Under the pieces are notes generated by a model that was not told the origin of the DNA, ran no database searches, and worked only from the letters and a program-made list of their open reading frames with translations. The position numbers were made by a program, and so were the translations under genes. Shown here in pieces: positions 1 to 7,886 of a stretch of DNA of 64,000 bases. Source of the stretch: Hanstruepera flava (GTDB lineage: Bacteria > Bacteroidota > Bacteroidia > Flavobacteriales > Flavobacteriaceae); the NCBI RefSeq assembly GCF_023634025.1, contig NZ_JALJCW010000004.1, positions 124,001 through 188,000 on the forward strand, read 5' to 3'. The first letter of the stretch is position 1, and every line of letters starts with the position of its first letter.

Positions 1-1161
1 TACACCAATGCACCATATGCACCTCAACTTGTAAAACGAGCTGATTATGCGCGAGTACTAGCAGAATTTTGGGCTGATGGCCCTGATTCTGAAACGCCTC
101 CAGGACATTGGTTTACTATTTTAAATTATGTAAATGATCATCCATTAACCGTAAAGCGTTTCAATGGTCAAGGGCCTGTTTTAAGTGATTTAGAATGGGA
201 TGTTAAAAGCTATTTAACCCTTGGTGGAGCCATGCATGATTGCGCTATAAATGCATGGGGAATAAAAGGATATTATGATTATATTAGACCTATTTCAGCT
301 ATTAGATATATGGCAGGAAAAGGGCAAAGTACCGACGCCTCACTACCTAATTACGATCCACATGGAATTCCTTTAGTTCCAGGCTATATTGAATTGGTTG
401 AAACCGGAGACCCATTAGCAATTGAAGATCCAGCGAACATTGGAAAAGTTCAAATTTACGCATGGAAAGGACCAGACTATATTACGGATCCAACTACCGA
501 CATTGCTGGTGTAGATTGGATTTTAGGTGAAAAATGGTGGCCATATCAACGTGCCACTTTTGTTACACCGCCTTTTGCGGGTTATTTATCTGGACATTCA
601 ACGTTCTCAAGAGCTGCCGCAGAAGTATTAACTTTAATTACAGGTGATCCATTTTTTCCTGGAGGTATGGGTACTTTTGATATACAAGCCAACAACTTTT
701 TGGTTTTCGAACCTGGACCATCTGCTGACATGACATTACAATGGGCTACTTATCGTGATGCTTCAGATCAAACTAGTTTATCTAGAATTTGGGGTGGTAT
801 CCATCCTCCTATTGATGATATTCGTGGCCGAATAATTGGTGAAAAGATAGGGATTGAAGCTTTCAATTTAGCCCTTGAATATTTTAATGGTACTTTAAGT
901 ACTGATAACTTCAGTTTAATTAATGATACCGTATCTATATATCCTGTACCATTTGAAAACGAATTTACTGTAAAACATAATTTGAATGAACCTCTTAAAA
1001 TTGAAGTTTATAGCATTGATGGTAAGATTATAAAAACTGATACAATATTAACTAACAGCCAAAAAATGTCAATTGCTTCGGTACAGAAAGGTATTTATTT
1101 TGTGAGATTAAGTAATTCAAAAAATGAAATTGTAAGTATTAAAAAGGTAGTGAAAAACTAA
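1..1161 (+). CDS. Vanadium-dependent haloperoxidase / PAP2-type secreted protein with T9SS tail (5' partial)
   Basis: The frame is open from base 1, so the N-terminus lies outside the window; 386 residues are visible. The vanadate/phosphate-binding signature of the PAP2-haloperoxidase superfamily is complete: K-x6-RP (Lys near residue 89, Arg-Pro near 96), an SGH motif near 197 (LSGH rather than PSGH) and SR-x5-H-x3-D near 260-271 (SRIWGGIHPPID). The last ~75 residues form a type IX secretion sorting domain (YPVPFENEF start, G-x-Y-F-V-R-L near the end), so the enzyme should be exported across the outer membrane and anchored or released. Members oxidise halides with peroxide or hydrolyse phosphate esters; the sequence alone does not decide which. 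It ends 3 bases before the stop of the convergent neighbour. Confidence 0.85.
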   Translation, partial: YTNAPYAPQLVKRADYARVLAEFWADGPDSETPPGHWFTILNYVNDHPLTVKRFNGQGPVLSDLEWDVKSYLTLGGAMHDCAINAWGIKGYYDYIRPISAIRYMAGKGQSTDASLPNYDPHGIPLVPGYIELVETGDPLAIEDPANIGKVQIYAWKGPDYITDPTTDIAGVDWILGEKWWPYQRATFVTPPFAGYLSGHSTFSRAAAEVLTLITGDPFFPGGMGTFDIQANNFLVFEPGPSADMTLQWATYRDASDQTSLSRIWGGIHPPIDDIRGRIIGEKIGIEAFNLALEYFNGTLSTDNFSLINDTVSIYPVPFENEFTVKHNLNEPLKIEVYSIDGKIIKTDTILTNSQKMSIASVQKGIYFVRLSNSKNEIVSIKKVVKN

Positions 1162-1164
1162 TAA

Positions 1165-2490
1165 TTAGTTTACTATTAGTTTTTTAACAATAATCTGATT
1201 ATCAAATTGAACTTTAATCACGTAAATACCAGAACTCATTGAACTTATATCTATTTCATTAAGGCCCTTGTTCAAGCTTTTAGTTATTACAGATTGACCG
1301 TTTGTATTGTAAATTTCAAAATTTCCTGCATTATTCCCAATACCAATATTCAGCAAGTTGGTTGCTGGGTTAGGATACATATTAAAAGCTATTACAGGAA
1401 CTTCAACCTCTTCTTTAACATTCAATGCATTACACTGTTCATTAGTTTCAACAAAAGTAGTAGCTGCATCTATTTCCCATTCACTTAAAAAATCGGCTTC
1501 CATATCATCAACAAACAGGCAAGTCATGTTTGGATTACTTGTTGCGTTAAAATCAGAAATTTCAGAATTTTCTGCATTACGCATATCAACTGAAGTTAAA
1601 TTGTTGCCATCTAAATGAACATACTTTAATTCAGGATTGTTAGACAAGTCAATCTCGGTTAATAGGTTACCGCTAGCATAAAATAACAACAAATCTTCAG
1701 CTGTGCTTAATTCTAAATCTGAAATATTATTGTTATTACACAATAATCGTTTTAAAAACCAATTAGAGCTTATATCAAGTGTATTTAGATTATTACCACT
1801 GGCATCTAAATATTTTAAATCCAAACAATTTGAAACATTTAATGTTTGAAGATTATTACCTGCACAAGAAATAGATTGTAACAAGCTGTTATTACTTATA
1901 TCTAAATTTGTGATGTTATTTTCTCCGCAAAACAGCGATTCCAACAATACATTGTTAGTGAAATTCAATTCAGAAAGATTATTTGAGTAACACCAAAGCA
2001 CTTCTAAATTTAGATTATTAGAAACATCAAGCTCTGAAATGTTGTTCAAGTTGCACGATAACAGCTCTAACTCAACATTATTAGTAATGTCAAGCTCATC
2101 TAATAGATTATTGCTAATGTATACTTGCTTTAAGTTTATATTATTAGAAATGTCTAACTCTTCAATGCTATTATCTTCTATGTCCAAAACTTCTAATTCC
2201 AAATTATTCTGGACATCTAAATACTGAATGTTATTAAAATAGCAGTACAAATATTTTAAATCTACAAAAGCTTCAATACCTTCTAAACTTGTAATGTTTT
2301 TATTAAAGATATTTAGTGTAATTACACCTTCAGCATCACTATTTAATATATTTCCATTAAGACCATTTGTGTCAATATTTGCTTCAATTAACGCTTGCTC
2401 AAAACTTGGATCGGGAATTAAGGTTGTTTGAGAAAAAGACGTAGAAGGAAATATTATAACACATAAAATTGCTATAATATAATTAGACAT
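1165..2490 (-). CDS. Leucine-rich-repeat T9SS-secreted protein
   Basis: 441 residues. The ATG at 2490 is chosen because it starts a clean signal peptide (MSNYIIAILC..., ending near SFSQ); the frame also has a TTG 24 bases upstream, which would put charged residues before it. After a short N-terminal region (PDPSFEQALIE, a common Bacteroidota LRR cap) come about twelve LRR units of ~21 residues of the form L-D-(I/V)-S-N-N-x2-L-x3. The C-terminal ~75 residues are a T9SS type A sorting domain (YPNPATNLLNI ... GIYVIKV ... KKLIVN). Likely a cell-surface adhesion or recognition protein; the ligand is unknown. It is a single gene, with its stop facing the haloperoxidase gene. Confidence 0.85.
   Translation of the reverse strand: MSNYIIAILCVIIFPSTSFSQTTLIPDPSFEQALIEANIDTNGLNGNILNSDAEGVITLNIFNKNITSLEGIEAFVDLKYLYCYFNNIQYLDVQNNLELEVLDIEDNSIEELDISNNINLKQVYISNNLLDELDITNNVELELLSCNLNNISELDVSNNLNLEVLWCYSNNLSELNFTNNVLLESLFCGENNITNLDISNNSLLQSISCAGNNLQTLNVSNCLDLKYLDASGNNLNTLDISSNWFLKRLLCNNNNISDLELSTAEDLLLFYASGNLLTEIDLSNNPELKYVHLDGNNLTSVDMRNAENSEISDFNATSNPNMTCLFVDDMEADFLSEWEIDAATTFVETNEQCNALNVKEEVEVPVIAFNMYPNPATNLLNIGIGNNAGNFEIYNTNGQSVITKSLNKGLNEIDISSMSSGIYVIKVQFDNQIIVKKLIVN
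1640..2260 (-). repeat. Tandem leucine-rich repeats (~63-bp period)
   Basis: In-frame repeats within the LRR gene, each coding about 21 residues with a recurring NN-x-LxxLD(I/V)SNN pattern. The units are diverged at DNA level, so this is an old repeat family and not a fresh expansion. Confidence 0.7.
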
Positions 2491-2653
2491 TAATATTATT
2501 AGTTTTGAGGCCAATTCTAAATATATTCTTTTCTTGGGATTAAAAATATGTGTTACAATTTGTTGTAACGATTATATTCGTTATTCGTAAGTTTTAATCG
2601 GTAAGCTACTTGATTAAGTGATTTTTGCAGAATAAAAACACTTATTCATAAAA

Positions 2654-2687
2654 TTGTAGAATTGTAGATATAGGAATCGTATTTTTG
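2654..2687 (+). promoter_or_regulatory. Probable Bacteroidota promoter for the DUF3817-mscS pair
   Basis: TATTTTTG at 2680-2687 matches the -7 box TAnnTTTG exactly, with TTG triplets at 2654-2656 and 2663-2665 as possible -33 elements (spacing 23 and 15, near the usual 19-21). It lies 19 bases before the ATG at 2707. Transcription start not measured; motif match only. Confidence 0.45.
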
Positions 2688-2706
2688 CACCTATAAAATT
2701 CAATTT

Positions 2707-2982
2707 ATGTTACAATTGTTTCGAGTTATTGCACTTTTTGAAGGCATATCATATATATTATTGCTATTTATTGCAACACCAATAAAATATTTTCTAAATG
2801 AACCAAAATATGTAAAATGGCTTGGCATGCCACATGGTTTGTTATTTATTGCCTATATAGTATTGGCAGTGATAATTGGAGCTAATTTAAAGTGGGATAA
2901 AAAAACAATGCGTATAGTTTTATTGGCTTCAATTATTCCTTTTGGCACTTTCTATGTTGATAGAGTATATTTAAAACAATAA
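2707..2982 (+). CDS. DUF3817-family integral membrane protein
   Basis: 91 residues with three hydrophobic helices (about residues 8-26, 43-60 and 67-84). The pattern LxRVIALxEGxSYILLL...Mx-K...W-L-GMPHG-LF is the DUF3817 (YdzA-like) signature. The function of the family is not known. It ends 4 bases before the next gene, a mechanosensitive channel, so the two are probably cotranscribed from the TAnnTTTG promoter just upstream. Confidence 0.8.
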   Translation: MLQLFRVIALFEGISYILLLFIATPIKYFLNEPKYVKWLGMPHGLLFIAYIVLAVIIGANLKWDKKTMRIVLLASIIPFGTFYVDRVYLKQ

Positions 2983-2986
2983 CAGT

Positions 2987-4225
2987 ATGACTGAATATTC
3001 ACGTTTTTTTTACGATTATTTTATAAGTTCCAATGTATCTAAATCCACTGCGGAATTCTTGAACATGGCCATACTTTTAGTTATACTACTGGTGGTGCTG
3101 TGGGTTACAGATTTTATCACCAGAAAGGTATTGGTGCAAGCGTTTAATAATTTTGCATCAAGAAGTTCAACTAATTTTGACAACTTATTGGTTAAACACA
3201 AAGCGCCTAGGAATATTGCCCATGTTGTCCCGCTTCTTATAACGATTAAGTTCTTTCCTATTGTATTTTATGACTATCCGCATTTTGAACAACCCATTGA
3301 AACTATTTTAAAGCTTTACACAGTTTTCTTAATTATATGGATTATTAGAAGTGTTTTAAAAACATTCGAGTCATATTTTCAAAGTATTAAACGTTTAAAG
3401 GACAAGCCTATTGCTAGTTATATACAGGTTGTAATGATTGCCCTTTGGGTATTGGGCTTTGCAGTAGCTGTAGTAATTGTTACAGATATTTCCATTATAA
3501 AATTTTTCACCACTCTTGGAGCTGCTTCTGCAGTTATGCTACTTATTTTTAAAGATACCATTTTGGGGTTTGTTGCCAGTATTCAGTTTGCTGTTAACGA
3601 TACAATTAGGATTGGCGATTGGATAACCATGACAAAATATGGAGCAGATGGTGATGTTATTGCTATTAATTTAAACAGTGTACAAGTTCAAAATTTTGAT
3701 AAAACCGTAACGATTATACCTACTTATGCTTTTATAAGTGAAGCATACACAAATTGGCGTGGTATGGAAGAATCTGGTGGGCGACGAATTAAAAGGGCAT
3801 TAATACTCAAAGCTACTAGCATTAAGTATTTAACAAATGATGATATTCAAGCCCTTAAAACAATAGATTTAATAACAGATTATTTAGTATCCAGACAAGA
3901 GGACATTAATTCGTATAACGAAAGAATTGGTGCCAATAAAGATTTGCTGATAAATGGTAGAAACCTAACTAACCTTGGTGTATTTAGAAAATATGCACAA
4001 GAATATGTAACTAATCATTCTGCCATTAATAAAGATATGACCATTATGATTAGGCAGCTTGCACCGAATTCTAAAGGTATTCCTTTAGAAATTTATGCTT
4101 TTAGCAGTGATAAACGTTGGGCAAACTACGAATACATTATGGCTGATATTTTTGATCATTTACTTGCCGCAGTTCCCTACTTTAAACTTGAAGTTTTTGA
4201 GGATATTTCTGGTAAGGTAAACTAA
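2987..4225 (+). CDS. Mechanosensitive ion channel, MscS superfamily (YbdG-like)
   Basis: 412 residues, inner membrane. About five membrane segments in the first ~200 residues (near 26-42, 74-94, 104-120, 142-165, 170-200), the last being the pore-lining helix with small residues (TLGAASAVMLLIFKDTILGFVASIQ) leading into the MscS beta domain (NDTIRIGDWITM). The long cytosolic C-terminus with an insert around residues 250-330 resembles the YbdG/MscM-type subgroup. The family opens under membrane tension to protect against osmotic downshock. It follows the DUF3817 gene by 4 bases and its 3' end overlaps the convergent thioesterase by 4 bases. Confidence 0.88.
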   Translation: MTEYSRFFYDYFISSNVSKSTAEFLNMAILLVILLVVLWVTDFITRKVLVQAFNNFASRSSTNFDNLLVKHKAPRNIAHVVPLLITIKFFPIVFYDYPHFEQPIETILKLYTVFLIIWIIRSVLKTFESYFQSIKRLKDKPIASYIQVVMIALWVLGFAVAVVIVTDISIIKFFTTLGAASAVMLLIFKDTILGFVASIQFAVNDTIRIGDWITMTKYGADGDVIAINLNSVQVQNFDKTVTIIPTYAFISEAYTNWRGMEESGGRRIKRALILKATSIKYLTNDDIQALKTIDLITDYLVSRQEDINSYNERIGANKDLLINGRNLTNLGVFRKYAQEYVTNHSAINKDMTIMIRQLAPNSKGIPLEIYAFSSDKRWANYEYIMADIFDHLLAAVPYFKLEVFEDISGKVN

Positions 4226-4614
4226 TCTGACTTCAACCTATCGCTAACGAACTCTACTTGGGTTTTGCCATGAGGTTTAGGCTTACCATTTTCACCAAGA
4301 TTAACCATTATAATTTTATCTATTGTCAATATGGTTTCACGAGTCATTTTATTTCTAGCCTCACAACGTAAAGTGATTGAAGATTTGCCAAATTTAACAA
4401 CCTCCATTCCCAACTCAACAATATCTCCTTGTTTAGCCGAGCTCATAAAATTAATTTCAGATACAAATTTGGTAACAATACGTTTGTTTTCAAGCTGAAT
4501 TAAAGTGTATAAAGCAGCTTCTTCATCTATCCAAGCCAATAATCGGCCTCCAAATAACGTACCATTAGGATTTAAGTCTTCGGGTTTTACCCATTTTCGC
4601 GTGTGAAATCTCAT
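4222..4614 (-). CDS. Acyl-CoA thioesterase, hotdog fold (YciA-like)
   Basis: 130 residues, the size of a single hotdog domain. The motif NPNGTLFGGRLLAWIDEEAA near residues 16-35 holds the family's helix with the catalytic Asp, and FVSEINF / KQGDIVELG strands follow as in YciA/Acot thioesterases, which hydrolyse acyl-CoA to free CoA and acid. It starts 3 bases downstream of the stop of the DUF72 gene, so both are probably one transcript. Substrate chain length cannot be read from sequence. Confidence 0.85.
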   Translation of the reverse strand: MRFHTRKWVKPEDLNPNGTLFGGRLLAWIDEEAALYTLIQLENKRIVTKFVSEINFMSSAKQGDIVELGMEVVKFGKSSITLRCEARNKMTRETILTIDKIIMVNLGENGKPKPHGKTQVEFVSDRLKSD

Positions 4615-4617
4615 AAA

Positions 4618-5505
4618 TTATAATAATGTTTGCTGGGAATCATCGTTCGGGATTTTCAAATCGCACCCTAATTCTTCATTTAATTTTTTAATAAAATAGG
4701 CAGACAGTAATGGTGATTCTTTTTCTATGTTTTGATGTATAAAAAAATCTATTTCCTTAATGCCTTGTTCTTGCCATTCTTTCAGTCTAATAACCCAATC
4801 ATCCAAACGTGTATAATCGCTTGGGTGATTAGCACCAACATAGCGAACAAAAGCTGTAGGGTTAGTTAATCGCATATGCATTAAATCTCTTCTTCCAGCA
4901 GTATCAACAATAACATTTGAAATATTATTGGATTCCAATAAATCGTACAATTGATTTGAAACTGCTTCATCGTTATACCAATCTGTATGCCTAAACTCAA
5001 TGGCCAATGGCAACTCCTTTGGCCAATTTTCAACAAAGTGGACTACTCTATCAAAATCTTTTGGTGCAAAATTATTGTGCATCTGTAAAAATATTGTCCC
5101 CAACTTTTCTTTTAGATTAGATGCATTATAAAGGTAATTTTCAACAACAGCTTGTACATCGTTTAGCCTTTTCCAATGGCTAATTTCCTGATTGAGTTTA
5201 GGAAAAAACTTAAAACCCTCTGGTGTTTTTTCATACCATGTCGCAAATTGTTCTGCAGGGAAAATTCTGTAAAACGTAGCATTCAATTCTATAGCATTAA
5301 ACTGTCTGGAATAATAACTTAATTCATCTTTTGTTCCTCTAGGATAAAAACCTTTTAAATCGGCTTTGTTCCATTTGGCACAGCCTACATATATTTCAGG
5401 AACATTGTCATCTTTCACTTTATTGAGTACTCGTGCTGTATCTATATGATCAGGTTTTAAAGTAAAATCTATATTTTCTGGATTGTCAACGCTTCCAAAT
5501 TTCAT
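4618..5505 (-). CDS. DUF72-family protein (YecE-like)
   Basis: 295 residues with the features of the DUF72/YecE family: YVGCAKWNKADLKGFYP near residue 41, ELNATFYRI near 74, FKFFPKL near 98, LPLAIEFRHTDWY near 170, and a conserved late-barrel R-Y-V-G. The family is predicted to be a TIM-barrel protein; its reaction is not established. It is the first gene of a two-gene unit with the thioesterase. The region up to the divergent gene at 5678 (172 bases) should hold both promoters. Confidence 0.85.
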   Translation of the reverse strand: MKFGSVDNPENIDFTLKPDHIDTARVLNKVKDDNVPEIYVGCAKWNKADLKGFYPRGTKDELSYYSRQFNAIELNATFYRIFPAEQFATWYEKTPEGFKFFPKLNQEISHWKRLNDVQAVVENYLYNASNLKEKLGTIFLQMHNNFAPKDFDRVVHFVENWPKELPLAIEFRHTDWYNDEAVSNQLYDLLESNNISNVIVDTAGRRDLMHMRLTNPTAFVRYVGANHPSDYTRLDDWVIRLKEWQEQGIKEIDFFIHQNIEKESPLLSAYFIKKLNEELGCDLKIPNDDSQQTLL

Positions 5506-5677
5506 TTTTTTCGGTTTTAATCAAAGATAATGGTTACGATTAGTAAAATAAAATACTTTAATAATTAAGCCTAATTTTAAAATGCATAAAACCCATTGTT
5601 GATAACGCTGTTAATATTGAAATTGAAGTCGACCTATATAAGCTATTTGAATTTATATTTTTAGTAAAACTAAAATC

Positions 5678-6091
5678 ATGAACCGATCTACAAGCCTATT
5701 ACAATGTCGACCAGAAATTTCTTCGGCATTATTTTTTGACACCATGAGTCCTGATGAACGCTTTCAAAACAAGACTTTACGTCCCATTATTAAAATGCAA
5801 AGTGATTTGTTTGTGGCTGTATTTAAAAACTACGTTGCTAAACACAAAAATGTTTTTTATGGTTTGTCTGTTGAAAAACAGATTCACTATATTGAAAATG
5901 CCATACATAAGGACATGAAATTTAGGAATTCTCTAAAAGGAATGATTATTGGCCAATTTACTGTAGAAGAATATAGTTTCTACATTTCAAACTCATCTGC
6001 ATTAAATAAGCGTATGATGAATATTGTTAAGGAACGTTTTATTAGCGATATTCAATTATTTCAAAAAGACACAGTTTTAGAGGCTATTTAA
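5678..6091 (+). CDS. Conserved Flavobacteria protein of unknown function
   Basis: 137 residues, no signal peptide or membrane helix, predominantly helical with an alternating charge pattern. Clearly coding (ATG start, conserved-looking block KQIHYIENAIHKDMKFRN followed by LKGMIIGQFTVEEY). From memory, homologues in Flavobacteriaceae databases carry the name 'glyoxalase', but I see none of the metal-binding His/Glu pattern or the beta-alpha-beta-beta-beta module of that fold, so the name looks unsupported. Its last 8 bases overlap the convergent DUF2461 gene. Confidence 0.7.
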   Translation: MNRSTSLLQCRPEISSALFFDTMSPDERFQNKTLRPIIKMQSDLFVAVFKNYVAKHKNVFYGLSVEKQIHYIENAIHKDMKFRNSLKGMIIGQFTVEEYSFYISNSSALNKRMMNIVKERFISDIQLFQKDTVLEAI

Positions 6092-6761
6092 TTAGTGATT
6101 CACCATTTAGATTTGTAGTTAGTACATCGCTCATATAATCAAAAAATGGTCTTACGGCTTTAAATGAATTATTGACTTCGTCCAAAAAATTGTTGGATAA
6201 GACCTCCGAATCTTTATATTTTTTAGTGAAGATGTATTGCTTCTTTCTAATTAAATCAATATCAGGGTGGTTTTTATCAAAATCTCTGGGTGCCGATTTT
6301 AGTTCGTCGCCCACCAAATTTCCCCAAATATTTTTAAAAGAAGGCTTATTCATAATATCCCTCATTTCAGCAGCATCCATTTCAAACTCTTTACGAATTC
6401 TTAATAAGTCATCCTTATTGGGTTCCCAAAAACCCGTGGCAATAAACGATTCATTGTTAGGTGCTATATGTAAATAATATCCGCCTCTAAGCTGTGGTTT
6501 TTTTCTGTGAAATGAACCACCAAAATGTGTTTTATAAGGCTGTTTATTTTTTGAAAAGCGAACGTCACGATAAATTCTAAAAATTTTGGAACTATCAACA
6601 TCATCGTGAGTCTTTAACATAGTAAACAACTCACTGTAAAAAGCTTTCACTTGATTTTCAAGTACTTTAAACTCTTTTTTGTTTTCATTAAACCAATCAC
6701 GATTATTGTTTTTTTCTAATTTCTTTAAAAAATTTAAGACGTCGTTGGAAAGCGTTTTCAT
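6084..6761 (-). CDS. DUF2461 domain protein
   Basis: 225 residues matching the DUF2461 (TIGR02453) pattern: FLKKLEKNNNRDWFNENKKEF near the N-terminus, then KIFRIYRDVRFSKNKQPYKTHFGGSF near residues 59-84, and GGYYLHIAPNNESFIATGFWEP. The family occurs widely in bacteria and fungi; no biochemical role is established. A single gene, separated from the upstream secreted-protein operon by a hairpin terminator. Confidence 0.85.
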   Translation of the reverse strand: MKTLSNDVLNFLKKLEKNNNRDWFNENKKEFKVLENQVKAFYSELFTMLKTHDDVDSSKIFRIYRDVRFSKNKQPYKTHFGGSFHRKKPQLRGGYYLHIAPNNESFIATGFWEPNKDDLLRIRKEFEMDAAEMRDIMNKPSFKNIWGNLVGDELKSAPRDFDKNHPDIDLIRKKQYIFTKKYKDSEVLSNNFLDEVNNSFKAVRPFFDYMSDVLTTNLNGESLIK

Positions 6762-6788
6762 ATCGTAATAATTTTTATAAAGTTATAA

Positions 6789-6818
6789 AAAAATGCCTCA
6801 GTTTATTGAGGCATTTTT
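6789..6818. terminator. Bidirectional-looking intrinsic terminator closing the dps operon
   Basis: Perfect 8-bp stem ATGCCTCA (6793-6800) / TGAGGCAT (6807-6814) with loop GTTTAT, flanked by A-tract and T-tract that extend the stem. On the minus strand the hairpin is followed by T-rich sequence and lies 24 bases past the stop of the 185-aa gene. Confidence 0.8.
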
Positions 6819-6837
6819 ATTAATCTATAACGGTCTA

Positions 6838-7395
6838 TTATTTATTAGACTTTATAGTCATAAATTTAGTTGTCATTAAGGAATTAGATTCTGTATCATA
6901 ATACTCTATAACGAAATTGCCTTCATCTGTAAAATATCCAATACCTGAATAGTCCTTGTTGTTAAAGATATAATATCTGTCATCTAAACTTGTTTTCAAT
7001 GCGTTACCAAACACACTTTTAGTATTATTGCTAGTTACCGAAAATCCGTTAGATTTCTTGACAAAGTCATACTGTTTCCCATCTCTAACATAGGTTACAA
7101 GTTCAATTTCAGAATCGTAAAACGGGTCATTATCATTATCAATTGCAATGGTTTTGGTAACTGTTTTATCATCGTGTATAACCATATCTTGATTTACTTT
7201 TCCAGCGTCAGCCTTATCTAGTTTTATTTCTTTTTCCTCTTTGGTCGTTACTTTAATTTTGTTTTCTACAACCTTCTCACCATTGTTAATCTTAACGGTT
7301 TTTACTTCTGTAGTTTCTGACATACTTCTTGGTTTATCTTGAGCAAATAAGGCTCCAGAAAATAAGAATATCGATATATAAATTAAATTTTTCAT
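6838..7395 (-). CDS. Hypothetical secreted protein
   Basis: 185 residues with a signal peptide (MKNLIYISIFLFSGALFAQ). The mature part is Lys/Glu/Asp-rich with many TVTK-like short strands (TEVKTVKINNGEKVVENKIKV...) and a C-terminal half with YDFVKKSNGFSVTS and YYIFNNKDYSGIGYF blocks; no named domain recognised. A periplasmic or outer-membrane-associated role is inferred from the signal peptide only. It is the last gene of the run dps-mscS-DUF1328-lipoprotein and is followed by a strong hairpin. Confidence 0.75.
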   Translation of the reverse strand: MKNLIYISIFLFSGALFAQDKPRSMSETTEVKTVKINNGEKVVENKIKVTTKEEKEIKLDKADAGKVNQDMVIHDDKTVTKTIAIDNDNDPFYDSEIELVTYVRDGKQYDFVKKSNGFSVTSNNTKSVFGNALKTSLDDRYYIFNNKDYSGIGYFTDEGNFVIEYYDTESNSLMTTKFMTIKSNK

Positions 7396-7445
7396 TGCTA
7401 TATAGTTTTTAAGGTTATTATTAAATTTTAATTGTGAAGTATGGA

Positions 7446-7625
7446 TTAATCATCTACAACATCTTCTACTGCATCTCCAACTTCATCAGCAGCTTCCTCT
7501 ACATTATCTCCAACTTCCTCTGCTGTTTCTTCAATTTTTTCACTTGGTCCCTTTTCATCTCTACATCCTGTAAACACAGTTGATAAAGTAAATAAGAAAA
7601 CAAATGCTACTAATAATTTTTTCAT
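7446..7625 (-). CDS. Small lipoprotein, 59 aa
   Basis: Short ORF starting at ATG 7625 and ending TAA at 7446-7448. Residues 1-21 are a lipoprotein signal peptide (MKKLLVAFVF...) with lipobox-like STVFTGC, Cys at 21. The mature 38 residues are very acidic and almost wholly an amphipathic helix with a repeated EEVGDxVEEAADEVGDAVEDVV pattern, similar in style to entericidin-like or YtxH-like small envelope proteins. It lies 47 bases below the DUF1328 gene and 50 bases above the 185-aa gene, all on one strand. Function unknown; an envelope-stress role is inferred from context. Confidence 0.75.
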   Translation of the reverse strand: MKKLLVAFVFLFTLSTVFTGCRDEKGPSEKIEETAEEVGDNVEEAADEVGDAVEDVVDD

Positions 7626-7672
7626 CGTATTGAATTTTAATGGTTAATGTTCTTTTGTTTCTATTCTTGTTT

Positions 7673-7837
7673 CTATTTAGTACTTAACAAGCCTTTTAAT
7701 AAGGATGCAACAAATAGTACTAAAAAAATAAAGAAACATATTTTAGCTATTCCTGCTGATGCTCCGGCTATTCCGCCAAAACCAAGTATTCCAGCTATAA
7801 TTGCAATTATTACAAATGTGATTGTCCAACGTAACAT
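7673..7837 (-). CDS. DUF1328 (YtjA-like) membrane micro-protein, 54 aa
   Basis: ATG at 7837, TAG at 7673-7675. The sequence begins [20 protein letters not shown], then [20 protein letters not shown]: two membrane helices separated by a Gly/Ala-rich turn, the hallmark of the DUF1328/UPF0391 family. Family function is unknown, though members are often found in stress-induced operons. It lies between the mscS and the 59-aa lipoprotein gene with spacers of just under 50 bases. The longer frame on the opposite strand here is only its shadow. Confidence 0.85.
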   Translation of the reverse strand: MLRWTITFVIIAIIAGILGFGGIAGASAGIAKICFFIFLVLFVASLLKGLLSTK

Positions 7838-7886
7838 AATTTTGTTTTTTAAATTAGTATTAAGGCTTAATTGTTATTAGCCCACT

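Noticed and set aside
7647-7880. Plus-strand 77-codon frame
   Set aside because: It is the antisense shadow of the DUF1328 gene at 7673-7837, whose protein has a clear family signature.
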